DNA of 64,000 nt from Aradus depressus. Lineage: Eukaryota; Arthropoda; Insecta; Hemiptera; Aradidae. The notes under the pieces are model-generated. The model was given only the letters and a program-made list of their open reading frames with translations, searched no databases and had not been told where the DNA came from. The position numbers and the translations under genes are program-made. Each line of letters starts with the position of its first letter. Position 1 is the first letter of the stretch. Below, one piece after another: positions 35,896 to 46,204 of this stretch. The DNA is taken from positions 21,689,079 through 21,753,078 of the forward strand of contig OY759215.1 in NCBI GenBank assembly GCA_963662175.1, read 5' to 3'.

Positions 35896-37057
35896 GAGCA
35901 ACTTGATTGACCACCGATTTAGTTGAAAATATATTTATGTAATGAGGGGGGCTTTACAATGTATCATATAAAATGGCTGAGGCCAACACATTACTTTCAA
36001 ATATCGAATCATGACAGTATGAAATTGAAAGAGGTAAGGAGAGTGAACTATAGTGGCTAAGTCGTAGTATAAGAAAGTCCTGTTATGGCCACATAACATA
36101 TATCATATTTTTTACACATTCTACGATGTCTTCTATGCACATGTAAAAAAATAATATTCTACTTGTAAGGACCCAACGGTGCTGTTTTCAATGAGCCTTC
36201 CAGAAGGATGTATCCTTTGAAAGGAGCTATCCTGCGGTATGTCCTGACAATGAGAGCTCATCAGCCACTTCTCTTATCACCCATTCTTGTCTCTTTTTAA
36301 ATACACACCCATCTTGGCACCTCTATTCATCAGCCTCCTATATAGTCCGCTATTCTCAATCCTAGCCAATTGAAATTCTATTTTTAATTTCCTGCCCTCA
36401 TTGAACTTACCAAAAGTAGATTGATTAACAACGATGAAATTAAATCTCATTACTCAGCTACTCAGCTACTTGGCTGTTTTTTTAATTTTTACTCTCGGTT
36501 CCCACTGGAAAGGAGTATATTTAACTGTAAAAAAATGAAATTTTATTATTCTGGGACCGAGAGGTCCCCTAAGAATAAATACATACAGAGTAAAGAGAAG
36601 GAACAATGAGAAATAGTAACAGTATTTCGTAAAATTAAATAAATAAAATAGTGCTACATTGGAGAAAACTAGAAATTAATAATATATAGATATAAAAAAG
36701 AATAACATGAAAAAAAACAAAAAATTGACAGCTTAATTATGAAGAAAATAAATAAATTAAAGAGAATATGTAAAAAAAAAATACAAAAAACAGTATATAG
36801 ATAAGAAAAAAATACATTGATTGATAAAAAATACTGTGATGGTTGATTATGAAAGAGGGGGGAGGATGCCCAGACAAGGTTTAAAATAAAATTAATTTTA
36901 GACAGTAGGGGCTAAAAAGTGTGAGTATACTACATGCTTTAACATAATTGAATTTCTAATTTTCATACATTAATTAATTAAGCTACATGATCAATTAACA
37001 TTTCTTCAAAATTTATCTTCCGTTCGGAATCCAAAATTTTTTTATAAAAATGCCGCA

Positions 37058-37270
37058 CTAAAGGTTTGACAATGGCCAACTCCATTGGTCCTTCCATTTC
37101 AGTATGAACGTCCATCTCGCCTTTGTCGCTATTAATGTTTTTGGATATTTGGCGTAGCTCAGAGGATCTACGTCCTGTGCCGCCTCTTTTGGCAGACAGT
37201 CCTCACGCTCGTTACCGACGACGCCATCATGAGCAGGGGAGCCCAACTGAATCTAACAGTCCTGTCCCCT
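37058..37270 (-). pseudogene. Non-LTR retrotransposon RNase H remnant
   Basis: On the minus strand the frame reads IQLGSPAHDGVVGNERED and then CLPKEAAQDV. This fits the RNase H block WxPxHxGxxGNExAD-xLAKEA, with a frameshift just before (VRFSWAP in the next frame). A different LINE lineage from the 8.5 kb piece, judging by PAHxGVVGNE. Dead. Confidence 0.6.
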
Positions 37271-37361
37271 CTATTTTGAAGAGTCCCGACCCGAACCCTG
37301 ATTTCTTCCATTAGTGGTAAGTGGTTCTTGTGTTTTTTTAAGCTCTTTATGGCTCGTCGGG

Positions 37362-37560
37362 GGGGCCATGATGGTCGTGCGAGCTAGAGCATAGGGCTTT
37401 GCTTGCATTGTCTCACCATGGTTTGCGGGTTCGAATCCCGTCCGGGAGTGAATTTTATTTCATAGATAGAACTCCCTTCCGGGGCCATGGATGTCGTAAA
37501 TAATTATATTACTCAGTGACATGGCTAATATGCATCGAACATAAGGGCAAAAAAAAAAAA
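37362..37560 (+). mobile_element. Second tRNA-derived SINE family (SINE-B) with 13-base duplication
   Basis: A 199-base insert ending in an A run (37549-37560). The 13-base duplication ATGGCTCGTCGGG flanks it at 37349-37361 and 37561-37573. The head has a perfect B box within GCGGGTTCGAATCCCG and an A-box-like GAGCTAGAGCATAG. Not related to SINE-A; the A tail implies a different LINE partner. The only copy in the window. Confidence 0.88.
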
Positions 37561-38291
37561 ATGGCTCGTCGGGATGCCTTTTCTGGGGGGAAGGGTATTT
37601 TTGCGCTCAAACCCAGGATTTATGGAATCGCAATTCTCCAGGATTTGGGATTCCGGGATTTCAAACTCCCAATTTCGACCTGCATGTAAATGAGTTGGTG
37701 TACTTTGTACCGCCGATTTTGGTGTACTTTACTTATCAATTTACCACCCAAAATTGTTTACAAAGTTGATGAAAGAGTAATGTTTTGACATTTGTGTTGC
37801 GTGAGGAGTGGAGGACGGTGCAAGGAGTGAAGCAACAGGTAAGGTAAGGCAGGGATGGACGGAGACAGGAGGCGGGGAACCTCACTTTGATGCCTCCTCT
37901 ACACTCCTCTCACGTACCAAAGGGGACCCTCTCCGCCAATTGCTAGTTTTTCACACAGTTCCCTCTCGGACCAAAGAAATATATAAAATGAAAAAAAAAA
38001 TAATAATAAGAAAGAAAAATACAGGAGAAGAAGAGTGTCCTGCGCACATAGGGAAGGGGGGGGATTGCATATGTGGAGACATAGTTGGCAGTCTGTAGGT
38101 GCTGTGCTGTGGGTGGTCCAACAAGAAGAGCCTTCCCACTCCACAGGCTGCTCCATTCTTTAATTATTAAATGGATACTTTTTAATAATTTCCAATTAAG
38201 AGTAATTTCCCTCGTATGTGATGACAAGATGTTGTGGGACGAGATTTCTCATAGAAACAAAAGACGTTGTCTTACCATTATTTTATTTGCG

Positions 38292-38333
38292 ACCAGAACC
38301 GGTTTTCAACGCAACAGTGTCATCATCAGAGGC
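38292..38333 (-). ncRNA. Hammerhead-like motif (family 5), minus strand
   Basis: CTGATGA, extra T, GACAC / GCGTT stem II with one mismatch, GAAA, AACCGGTT, C at position 17, stem I CC with GG and a mismatch next to the core. Confidence 0.5.
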
Positions 38334-38507
38334 ACATCCCACCTGTATAATGTAGAGTCTAAAGGACTACTGGCTAGGTTAAGACAGTTTTAGACGGTTA
38401 AGAGAGTTTAAGAAGGTTGCTTAGTTACACATGAACCGTCTAAACTGTCTAAACCTTCTTAACCTGGCCAGTAGTTCTTTAGACTCTACATTATACAGGT
38501 GGGATGT

Positions 38508-38549
38508 GCCACTGATGATGACGCTATTGCGTTGAAAACCGGTTCTGGT
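38508..38549 (+). ncRNA. Hammerhead-ribozyme-like motif (family 5, best copy)
   Basis: Stem I GCCA (38508-38511) with TGGT (38546-38549); CTGATGA at 38512-38518; extra T; stem II GACGC / GCGTT with a TATT loop; GAAA at 38534-38537; palindromic AACCGGTT at 38537-38544; C at position 17. Each core position fits, apart from the extra T. Confidence 0.65.
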
Positions 38550-38589
38550 CGCAACTAAAACGTTGGAAAGACAACGTGTTCTGTTACTA

Positions 38590-39630
38590 TAAGGAATTTT
38601 ACTGGTGGAAAAGGATAGAATAGAATTTTACCTTTCGTCAAATTGTTATTACCATGTTATATATCAATCGAATTGGGTGAGAATTGAAAAGGGATTTTTG
38701 ATGCGTTTCATCTTTCATCAGATGTTACTTATTTATTATTTACTTTTGTGTGCACCTTGCATGTTATGTGCGTAACATCATGCGTCGAGGGAGCTCGGTA
38801 TCAGGGAAGAAGATAGGTTGGAGGCGGCCACCAGCCCATCTATGCCAAGAGTCGACAAATCGGCTGAACAACGGGTAGTCGGTCTCCTGAGACATCCAGT
38901 GGTCAGGCTATAGGCGATGATACTTCGTGATCATCGATTTTTCCACAATCCATTTCTAGATAATATTTTTGCAACGTTCTGGCCTAGACTGTCCGCGCAT
39001 CTCTTCGTCCAGGGCTAGCTAGGCAGGCAATATAATTGACCAAGGCCATATACGCATCAATCCTCGGATGACCCTAATGACAACTAGATGTAGAAGAGAA
39101 CTAATACAAGAACTAAAGTAGTGAAAGGAAGAAGGTGGTATGTCGGCGTGTTGGAAGTGACAAAGAGAGGTATTAGTCCAGTCTGTAGGGACATTAGTGA
39201 AAGGACATCGGCCTCATGACAGAATAATGGGGCCATTACAAGTCCACTGGCATTACCTCCACCACATAGGGGGCACCTCATCACTATTTTTCCACTTTGA
39301 ATCCTAAAAAAAATATAAAAAAATTCTTTCTAGTCAGGAAAAAATTGTGCTTCAATAAATTTTAGATTAGAGCAAACAGACGAGGGTTTTTTTTTATGTC
39401 CCTGGTAGTTTCATCTACTTATTGTTTATATATTCAATGAAAATAAATAAAAAATAATAATAAACCTTGAATACAGATGAGAGAGTAACCGCAAATAACC
39501 GGCTTGTTCAGTAATAATTTAATAACTTATTTACTAATAATGACCTTATTTAATTTTTTTTTTTCTCACTACAATTAGGAACAATGGAAGGAAGAAATTG
39601 TATGTAAATTAGATTTCTCCCAAGGTATAG
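38590..39630. other. No gene seen; includes a moderately GC-rich, repeat-like stretch
   Basis: 38780-39290 is richer in GC and reads like the 3' part of a LINE on the minus strand (CCCCTATGTGGTGGAGG and similar), but I found no frame with a recognisable domain. Confidence 0.35.
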
Positions 39631-39637
39631 ACAAGTG

Positions 39638-39665
39638 CAGCGGTTCCCAAACTTTTTATTTTTCG
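39638..39665 (+). mobile_element. Possible hAT-type left terminus
   Basis: CAGCGGTTCCCAAACTTTTT is the classic form of a hAT terminal repeat (CAGNGGTTCnCAAACTTTTT). No matching right end found in the next 2 kb. Confidence 0.4.
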
Positions 39666-40499
39666 TACCAGCTAATTAAATGGTCTGAAAGACAAGAACC
39701 ACTTGTTATTTTTATACATCCTATCACACACGCACATATGTCTCATCCTTAATCATTTTTTTAAATATACAAACATCATTTCACAAATATCACATTAGTT
39801 TGTCTTCGTAGAATATAACTAGGTATGCAATACATTCTGCTGTTTGCAAAAATTGAGCTGAGTCAGGCATATCTGTATAAAAAACTCAGTTAATGTTTTA
39901 ATAATTATCAGTAACTTCTCAACTTGTATGTTCTTTATGAATATATTAATACTTTTAATAGATTTCAATTGAATTCAATGGATTTTTTCTAGCCTTTTTG
40001 CAGACAACAACAGCTGTTTTTACAAAAAAATCCTTTTTACTATGTGTTCTTTGTATGTTGAAGAATATTTTTATGGAAAAAAGTCGAAGTTTGTACGTTA
40101 GAACACTGGAAAAAACGGCTCAAAAAAAGTGGTGTCCGATGGTAAACCGAAAAGGGCTTCGCCCGGATTTTACATTTAAAATAGAAAAATTATATTTTGT
40201 CTCTCAATTGATTTCGTTTTTCGGTGATTATTCCTCCGTGGTATGTTCGATTTCAGATTTTTTTAGTAGTAAACCATCGTCACCGTGTCCACTACCATCG
40301 TAAACTCAGCTCAATAATTTTAGTTTTACCATTGTTATTGTAAAGAAGAACTGTAGAGATATGCAGTTTCCTAATTGAAACAAACAAAACCTTCCTCAGT
40401 TACCTGATGGACTTATAAAAATGATCTGAACATAAAAAACATCTTAGTTTGAAACTACAGTTTATGTATTAAGTTCCTGTGGAGTAGATAACATTTCAA

Positions 40500-40830
40500 A
40501 AAAGTCGTTGGTGAATCACCGGCAATGTAAGTATACCCCCACAAGGAATTGATCAATTAACTTTTCGCTCCCTCTCCAAACCCAGTCGACCGTTTACATT
40601 AATATTCAATAGTTGACATAGGGGTTCCTAAATTCTCATACAAAAATTTGGGTCGATAAATTAAAAACATCGGCAGTTATTAGGGTTTTTGAATTGAGTC
40701 TCCTCCCCTGAACCTCCCCTTCCCTTCGTCCGAAATCGCTGGAATGTTATAGGTTATGTCCTCATTGGGTTTTACTTCAAATATGAAATTTCATATCGAT
40801 ACATTCATTACATCATACATATTTTATTTC
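40500..40830. repeat. Dispersed repeat family B, copy
   Basis: Begins at GTTGGTGAATCACCGGCAAT with the intact boundary hairpin, and continues with CCAGTCGACCGTTTACATTA and the GATACATTCATTACATC block. Upstream, TGGAGTAGATAACATTTC resembles the hammerhead-repeat tail. Confidence 0.6.
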
Positions 40831-41789
40831 TGCAGATACATTAACTGGATTTTTAAAATATGAAGAATAGATGTCATATTATATCTATGACTATGAACTA
40901 GATTTTTTTTTCTATGCTTCCCCTTCATTTTTTAGCTACATAGTTTTATCAGATAAAACATGAAAAAAATATTTAAAAAATTCTACCGGCACCATGAGCC
41001 CGGAATTGGGGCAATTACCATTTTGATTTTCGTACATGACGATGACAGAGGCTTTCTTCTAAAGGCAACAATATATAAGAATTTCCTTCAGGACAGTGAA
41101 CGTGTAGAAGAGTGTTTGGTTCAGGGCTGGTTCAGTGTCTGTCTGTAGATATATAAAATGGTGAGCTGGCTATTGGAGGTTGAGGTGATGGGCTGTGGGC
41201 TGGAGGTGCTGGAGGTAAGGTAATTAGCCTGCGGGACCCTGCTATTATCGGACACCTCAACTTCCAGCCTCCTCCTCTCCAGGCTACGGTAATATACATA
41301 ATGGCTCGGCCCTCTCCCCCTAATAACTCTCCTCCATACCTTCACAGTAAAAAATAAAAAATGAATCTCTATATGAAAACTTTATATGCTACGCTGTAGG
41401 TCATTATACAAAATACCATAGTGTGTATGACTGTAATTAAAGCAAACTTCCTAAAACTGTGTTCGGCCTTAATATTATTTGTACGCTTGCAAGTTGTGGA
41501 CCCGACCGTCACTCTTTTTTATACATACTTAGCTGGTTATTCGGCTTTGCCCTGAGTAACTTTAAGCAGTTTAGTACCTTTAAGTTACATGCTTTTGGAA
41601 ATAAGTTAAGCCCCATTCAGCATAAATGGAAATTTCTGATGACTGACGGCCTCAAGACCTTTAAAACTATGTTCTACTCAATGTTCAATTCAAAACTCGA
41701 AACCCATATTAGCACCGCTTTCCCTAATATGTCAAATATCTATCAAACGTTGGAAATTTGATTTGTTACATTTTTGGTTTTATATATAA

Positions 41790-42246
41790 ACCTCGAAAGG
41801 TCAACCGTTGAAGAGCTATTTTATATTTCCCCCTCGCGGAACTCCTCTCCCGTTCAAATTCAAAATTGGGAGCAGCCATATAGCCTACGTTTGAACCGGG
41901 CTTATTTAGGAAATTTCATGGAAATCCGAGAAACGCCACATAGCCTGTATTTCAATAGGGATTATAAGAAGGATTGTACCCATGAAATTTCAACAAAATC
42001 TGTTCTGTATATTTTGTTTCAATTTGTTTCAAACATCATTTTGATATATCTTCAACGGTTTAGGCAGTGTTTGCGACAAATGGCGCCCGGATGGCAGTTT
42101 CTCCTCCGCTTTGCTTCACTTTTACCATCACTGCTCAGCTCCATTTAGTTAAAGCGTGAATATGTATAGTCTAGGTCCACCGGAAAGAAATAAGCTTTTC
42201 AACAGTTGAAGAATTATCCAAATCTGTCTCTATGTATTAGTATAGA
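41790..42246 (-). mobile_element. Helitron-like family C, minus strand, 5' part
   Basis: 5' end on the minus strand at 42246 (TCTATACTAATACAT, preceded by A). It contains the family C blocks in reverse (ATTTTGATATATCTTCAACG, GGCAGTTTCTCCTCC). Further in, CTCTCCCGTTCAAATTCAAAA and AGGAAATTTCATGGAAATCCG match the 145-base units of the other Helitrons, linking both groups. Confidence 0.65.
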
Positions 42247-42855
42247 TTAACAGAAAAGTATCTTATCTTATTGCTGTCCAAAACATGCACAAAAATATAT
42301 GAATATTGGTAAAATTTTGGAAATATCTTGAAAATTAAGAATTTTTTCCAGTCCCTTTTCAGGCAGAACACTTCGAAATTATGATTGTTACAATAAATTC
42401 CAGGTCTACTTTTTACCATGGGTGAGGGTTTTTTTTTCTTCAATATTATATTTTTCTGTTGTAGACCAAAGAATTTAATTTTAAAAGTCTCACTTTGTTA
42501 ATTTTTTGACTCTTGCCGTTGTTACTGGATCATAATGTTTAAAACAATTTTAGGTCGTATTTTCTGTTAAAATATTGTTGTTTGAGATACAACATTCACA
42601 CCCTCCCGAGTTCTAGGGGAACTATGAGCTCATGTCGCCTTCCGCTAGAGCTAATTGAAATATCATCTGCATACAAAATAGGAGATTAGTATATTCAGCA
42701 AGTATAGATGGCTCTCTAAGTAAGCTTAGCTACCAACATCATCTAGCGGTGAGTCTACCTTTGGCCACTATAGTGTACCACTATAATATATTATATTCTT
42801 GTGTTTATGAGGTAACTTCGTGTTGTTAGATTGTGATAATTTTAATTTATAATGT

Positions 42856-42954
42856 AGAAGGAATTCGAGGAAAATAAAAACTCAATATTTGGCCGTTTCG
42901 GAAACTATTTATTTCCTTCTTCAGGGCCTTATAATGACTTGAGTAGATATGGTG
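42856..42954 (-). repeat. Solo arm of the family 4 hammerhead repeat
   Basis: Minus-strand CTGAAGA, extra A, GGAAA / TTTCC stem II, GAAA, then a shortened stem III; stem I GGCC with GGCC is kept. Same outer words as the foldback at 19.4 kb (GTAGAAGGAATTCGAGG and AATGACTTGAGTAGA). Confidence 0.6.
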
Positions 42955-43074
42955 TTTTTTATATAATTATTAGATATAAAGCTGAATTGTTTTTTTAAAT
43001 TTACCCACTTTCTTATTTTCATTAGAGTTACAATATTGCTCTTGTTTTTCAAAAGCATAATGAGAGATTTCAAA

Positions 43075-43315
43075 CAAGGGCGGATCCAGGATGAGGGGGT
43101 CAAATTTCGTTGACCGGTTGAGTAATAGTCTGACTCTGTAAATGAATGACGTCATTAAAGTCTGTGCGCAAGACCGCAAGAGGTCCTTCGCGCACCACTA
43201 CGACGTATTTCCAAGTTAATGTACATATTTCTTTATCAACGAAACTGACTATGAGCCTCTACGCTAGGGAGAGGTAATTCTGCTTCCCCCCCACCCCCCC
43301 TTGTATCCGCCACTG
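43075..43315. mobile_element. hAT MITE with exact 8-base target duplication
   Basis: A 241-base element. The right end in reverse starts CAGTGGCGGATACAAGGGG, the left end CAAGGGCGGATCCAGG; both are forms of the common CAGTGGCGGATCCAG hAT-type terminus. ATTTCAAA flanks it exactly (43067-43074 and 43316-43323), the 8-base rule of hAT. No coding content. Confidence 0.9.
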
Positions 43316-43319
43316 ATTT

Positions 43320-44590
43320 CAAAAGAACTATTAGAAATTTGGCAGAAGGGTTGAAGGCTTAACTAAGGGTTTCTTTCTGAGATAGGCCTGAGTACATTTT
43401 TCTTCAATCTTTGAAATAACTTCGATATAATTGGAACTTGATGTCGTTATATTAATGAAGAATGCAATTTCTTTTTTTTTTTTTTGTATTTTCTTTTGAG
43501 AATTTTAAAAATAAAAATAAATCCTTGTCTGTAAGTAAGAAAGAGAAGCGGCGGGAGTGTCTGAAATAGCTGTCATTCTTCTGTAATGGTTGGTCCCAAG
43601 GACTCCCATAGATAGAAACCCGCCTCCCATAACTAACATTCGAGCACTCTCCCTGCTAGACTCAACTTCCCTCCTAATTACACCTGTCTTTTTTTTTTTG
43701 TTTCCTACTCGTCAACTGCTCTGGTTATTAGTAATCGCATGGCAGCTGTCGCGGCCCTCTCTAGGTTGCCACCCTACCTAAGCCTCCCCGGGTGGTCTCC
43801 GGAAATTATAATTATATTTGTTAATTATATCATAATTTTACCACCGAAAAAGTTCAATTTTTTAATACTAATAATTTTTAATAATGTAGACATTTGTTAA
43901 ACTCATCAATTGTTTGTGAATCATTCACATTGAGTGAATTTGATTGACTCCATTCCTATCCATCGCTCTCAATGAAAGTATGTAAATATAATACGTAATG
44001 AGTTAATAAAACCTTAATAACAGCAATTACTTTCAAATAATTTTACATATATATCATTCTTTTAAAATCTAATTAGAAAGGGAGGCAAAAAATGTAATTT
44101 TTTAAAATTATATTTTTACTGTGGTTGACAATGTTTAAAGGGATAATTATTACCTACTACTTTTTAGTATGAAACAGTAGATACCTCACACTTCACATTG
44201 ACCACCAAGAAACATTTGTAACCACGCTCTACAACAGAGATACACTATAATATATCCACCACTCCAGCCCAACTGTCCAAACACTTGCTACACCATCACT
44301 ACCAAATAAACCCGACCCCTTGAGAGGAAGTGGCCTCAAGACTTCCTAGCAGCTTGATCAAATGTCGAAAAAATAAATTATATATATACATTAGTATACA
44401 TATTTATTTTGGCAAAAACCATGACATTATGTACGTGCATTCCTGGAAACATGTAAATTACACTCGTGAATTATTACAAGTATTCTCGGGTAGAACCGGG
44501 TACCTTAAGTAGTTCCATAATAGTTTGTGAGTATCATTTCTAATAGCATTTTTATGAAAAGTAACTAATGTGTTGTTGTGTTTGTGTGTT
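43320..44590 (+). other. No gene seen; last part of the Frizzled intron
   Basis: AT-rich sequence without recognised repeats, ending with the T/G-rich tract before the acceptor (44568-44594). Confidence 0.5.
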
Positions 44591-44594
44591 GCAG

Positions 44595-45911
44595 CTGCAG
44601 AACTTCATCCCCCTGGTCCACTACAACTGCTCTCGCCATCTCCGGTTCTTCCTATGCTCCGTTTTCGCGCCGCTCTGTTCCGAGCATGTGGTCGGCTCCA
44701 TCCCTTCCTGTCGAGGTCTCTGCGAGGAGGTGCAGTTCGACTGCAAGGCCATCATGGATAGTTTCCACCTACCCTGGCCATCCCAGTTCAACTGCTCCAG
44801 GTTTCCCATGAGTGAGAACAACGGCCTGTGCATGCAGTTCCAGGATAGCGGAGAGCGGCAGTCCGAGGTGGAGCCCTGCCCTCCTGACTTCAGCCCCACT
44901 CGGGGACCCCACGGGCCCCAGTGCAGCCCTCTCTGCGGCAAGCATGTCAACTTCAACCTGGAAGAGAAGCAGTTGACCGAGCGATGGAACACTGGCTGGT
45001 CCTGGCTCTGCTTCGTCTCCACTCTTTTCACCCTCCTTACCTTCTGGGTGGATCCACGGCGGTTCCGATACCCCGAAAGACCTATTGTCTTCCTTGCGCT
45101 CTGCTACAATATTATGTCCCTCGTATACATCATTCGGGGAGCTACTGGCACATACATCTCTTGTGTTCCAGCTAATGATCTGTACGATTCTTATGTTGCC
45201 ACGGATGGACTGGAAAGTGCCTCGTGTACAGTTACCTTTCTTGTTCTCTACTACTGTGGACTGTCAGGGTGCGTTTGGTGGGTCATACTCGCCACTTCCT
45301 GGTATCTCTCTGCTGCCAAGAAGTGGAGCAGCGAAGCCTTGTACAGTCTTGCTACCTACTTCCACGTTACCGCTTGGGCTATACCAGCTATCTCCTCCCT
45401 CTTGGCCCTGGCTCTGCACAAAGTCTCCGGAGATGAACTGACAGGGCTTTGTCAAGTTTCTAAGGAGTCAATGTTGTGGTTCCAGATAGTACCGCAAGGT
45501 ATCCTTCTAGTATTCGGCACATCGTTAGGAACTTTTGGAGGGATGGCACTTATTAACGTTCGGAGTGAGATCTTGAAGGCAGGTGGGAGTGCTGCCAAGC
45601 TGGAGCGCCTAATGACCCGCCTAGCTGTCTTCTCTGCCCTCTACGTGTTCCCCGCCATCGGCTCCATCCTCTGCTCCCTATACGAGGCTTTCCAGATCGT
45701 ATCCGAAGGGACCGTTTGTACGGCTGACCAGTGCACCAGCGCTGACAACTCGGCCGCCGTGGAAGTCACTTTGCTCCGTGTATTCCTCTCGCTCGTTGTC
45801 GGCATTTCCTCTGGGATGTGGGTATGGTCCGGTAAGACTTGCCGGGCTTGGCGTCGTATATTTACCACCTCGCCACATAAGGCCCAGCCCGTGCCTCTCT
45901 CCAGAGTATAG
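44595..45911 (+). CDS. Frizzled-family Wnt receptor, coding exon 2 (CRD, seven membrane segments, tail)
   Basis: Residues 55-492. The CRD is completed by Cys66, 75, 82, 93, 97, 104, 121 and 133, which with Cys21 and 29 make the ten canonical cysteines; N-glycosylation sites lie at Asn65 and Asn120. A short linker with Cys149, 164 and 168 follows. Membrane segments lie near 186-206, 218-235, 264-292, 303-328, 347-375, 395-417 and 443-466. FRYPERP (211-217) lies in the first cytoplasmic loop. The Dishevelled-binding KTxxxW motif is KTCRAW at 468-473. The tail is only 19 residues longer and ends LSRV, a class I PDZ ligand (S/T-x-hydrophobic). The acceptor is the TTGCAG ending at 44594; an open stretch from 44568 is intronic. 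A second AG at 44600 would remove two residues (LQ) that family alignment needs. Total length of 492 is at the short end for Frizzleds. CRD wording recalls Fz9/10, the PDZ-type end recalls Fz4; orthology needs a tree. Confidence 0.95.
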   Translation: MQNFIPLVHYNCSRHLRFFLCSVFAPLCSEHVVGSIPSCRGLCEEVQFDCKAIMDSFHLPWPSQFNCSRFPMSENNGLCMQFQDSGERQSEVEPCPPDFSPTRGPHGPQCSPLCGKHVNFNLEEKQLTERWNTGWSWLCFVSTLFTLLTFWVDPRRFRYPERPIVFLALCYNIMSLVYIIRGATGTYISCVPANDLYDSYVATDGLESASCTVTFLVLYYCGLSGCVWWVILATSWYLSAAKKWSSEALYSLATYFHVTAWAIPAISSLLALALHKVSGDELTGLCQVSKESMLWFQIVPQGILLVFGTSLGTFGGMALINVRSEILKAGGSAAKLERLMTRLAVFSALYVFPAIGSILCSLYEAFQIVSEGTVCTADQCTSADNSAAVEVTLLRVFLSLVVGISSGMWVWSGKTCRAWRRIFTTSPHKAQPVPLSRV

Positions 45912-46064
45912 TCCAGCCTCTTGCTTGCTGTGCCAGCTCTTTCTTTCATCTCTTCACTATGGAACCAGAGCCAATATTAAGACTGGTTTACCTTCGTCTT
46001 TCATTAGTTTTAAGTCTCATTGTATTTTACTGTAAATATCTTTTGTAAATAATTAATGTATTTT

Positions 46065-46070
46065 ATTAAA
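46065..46070 (+). terminator. Candidate poly(A) signal ATTAAA, proximal
   Basis: First poly(A)-signal-like hexamer after the Frizzled stop codon (TAG at 45909-45911), about 155 bases downstream. Canonical AATAAA hexamers follow at 46199 and, overlapping, at 47263 and 47267, so the 3' UTR may be about 0.2, 0.3 or 1.35 kb. Confidence 0.45.
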
Positions 46071-46198
46071 GACAATGCATTTTTTTAAAATTTGCATATT
46101 AAATGTGCCTTATTACAAAAAGTATTTTTTTCTTATGACAAGTTTTTTTTGTGTATAATATTGTAAATTGGCCGTTATTATTATTTTTTTAAATGTAA

Positions 46199-46204
46199 AA
46201 TAAA
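46199..46204 (+). terminator. Candidate poly(A) signal AATAAA
   Basis: Canonical hexamer 288 bases after the Frizzled stop codon, in AT-rich sequence; the nearest perfect match and a reasonable main 3' end. Confidence 0.45.

Larger units (their letters stand above)
38235..38590. repeat. Foldback with two opposed hammerhead-like motifs (family 5)
   Basis: Arms 38245-38395 and 38432-38590 are reverse complements (GGTGGGATGTGCC, CTCTACATTATACAG, AACCGGTT...). The centre repeats AGACGGTTAAGA-type words in both orientations. Each arm holds a motif: 38292-38333 (-) and 38508-38549 (+). Confidence 0.8.
10076..44594 (+). other. Giant phase 0 intron of the Frizzled gene (34,519 bases)
   Basis: The donor GTAATT at 10076 and the acceptor tract ending TTGCAG at 44594 interrupt the CRD between Glu54 and Leu55. 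The 5' and 3' CRD halves fit without missing residues, so no additional coding exon is needed. The intron is mostly transposable-element debris on both strands, annotated below. A few GC-richer islands (around 21.7-21.9, 25.75-25.9, 26.83-27.05, 37.8-37.95 and 41.15-41.35 kb) do not match any repeat I can see elsewhere in the window and are candidates for regulatory DNA. Confidence 0.85.

Noticed and set aside
36180..36415. Minus-strand stretch with a protein-like run (FNEGRKLKIEFQLARIENSG)
   Set aside because: About 40 open codons with balanced composition, but no recognisable domain and stops on both sides; too little to call a gene.
39998..40303. 101-residue plus-strand frame
   Set aside because: No domain; Phe/Ser/Lys-rich composition expected from AT-rich DNA; no codon or splice evidence.
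44568..44594. ATG-initiated extension in front of Frizzled exon 2
   Set aside because: It encodes the pyrimidine/G-rich splice acceptor tract (MCCCVCVLQ); exon 1 supplies the proper N-terminus and fits the CRD spacing exactly.
44621..45031. 136-residue minus-strand frame opposite Frizzled exon 2
   Set aside because: Shadow of the GC-rich coding exon, no domain.
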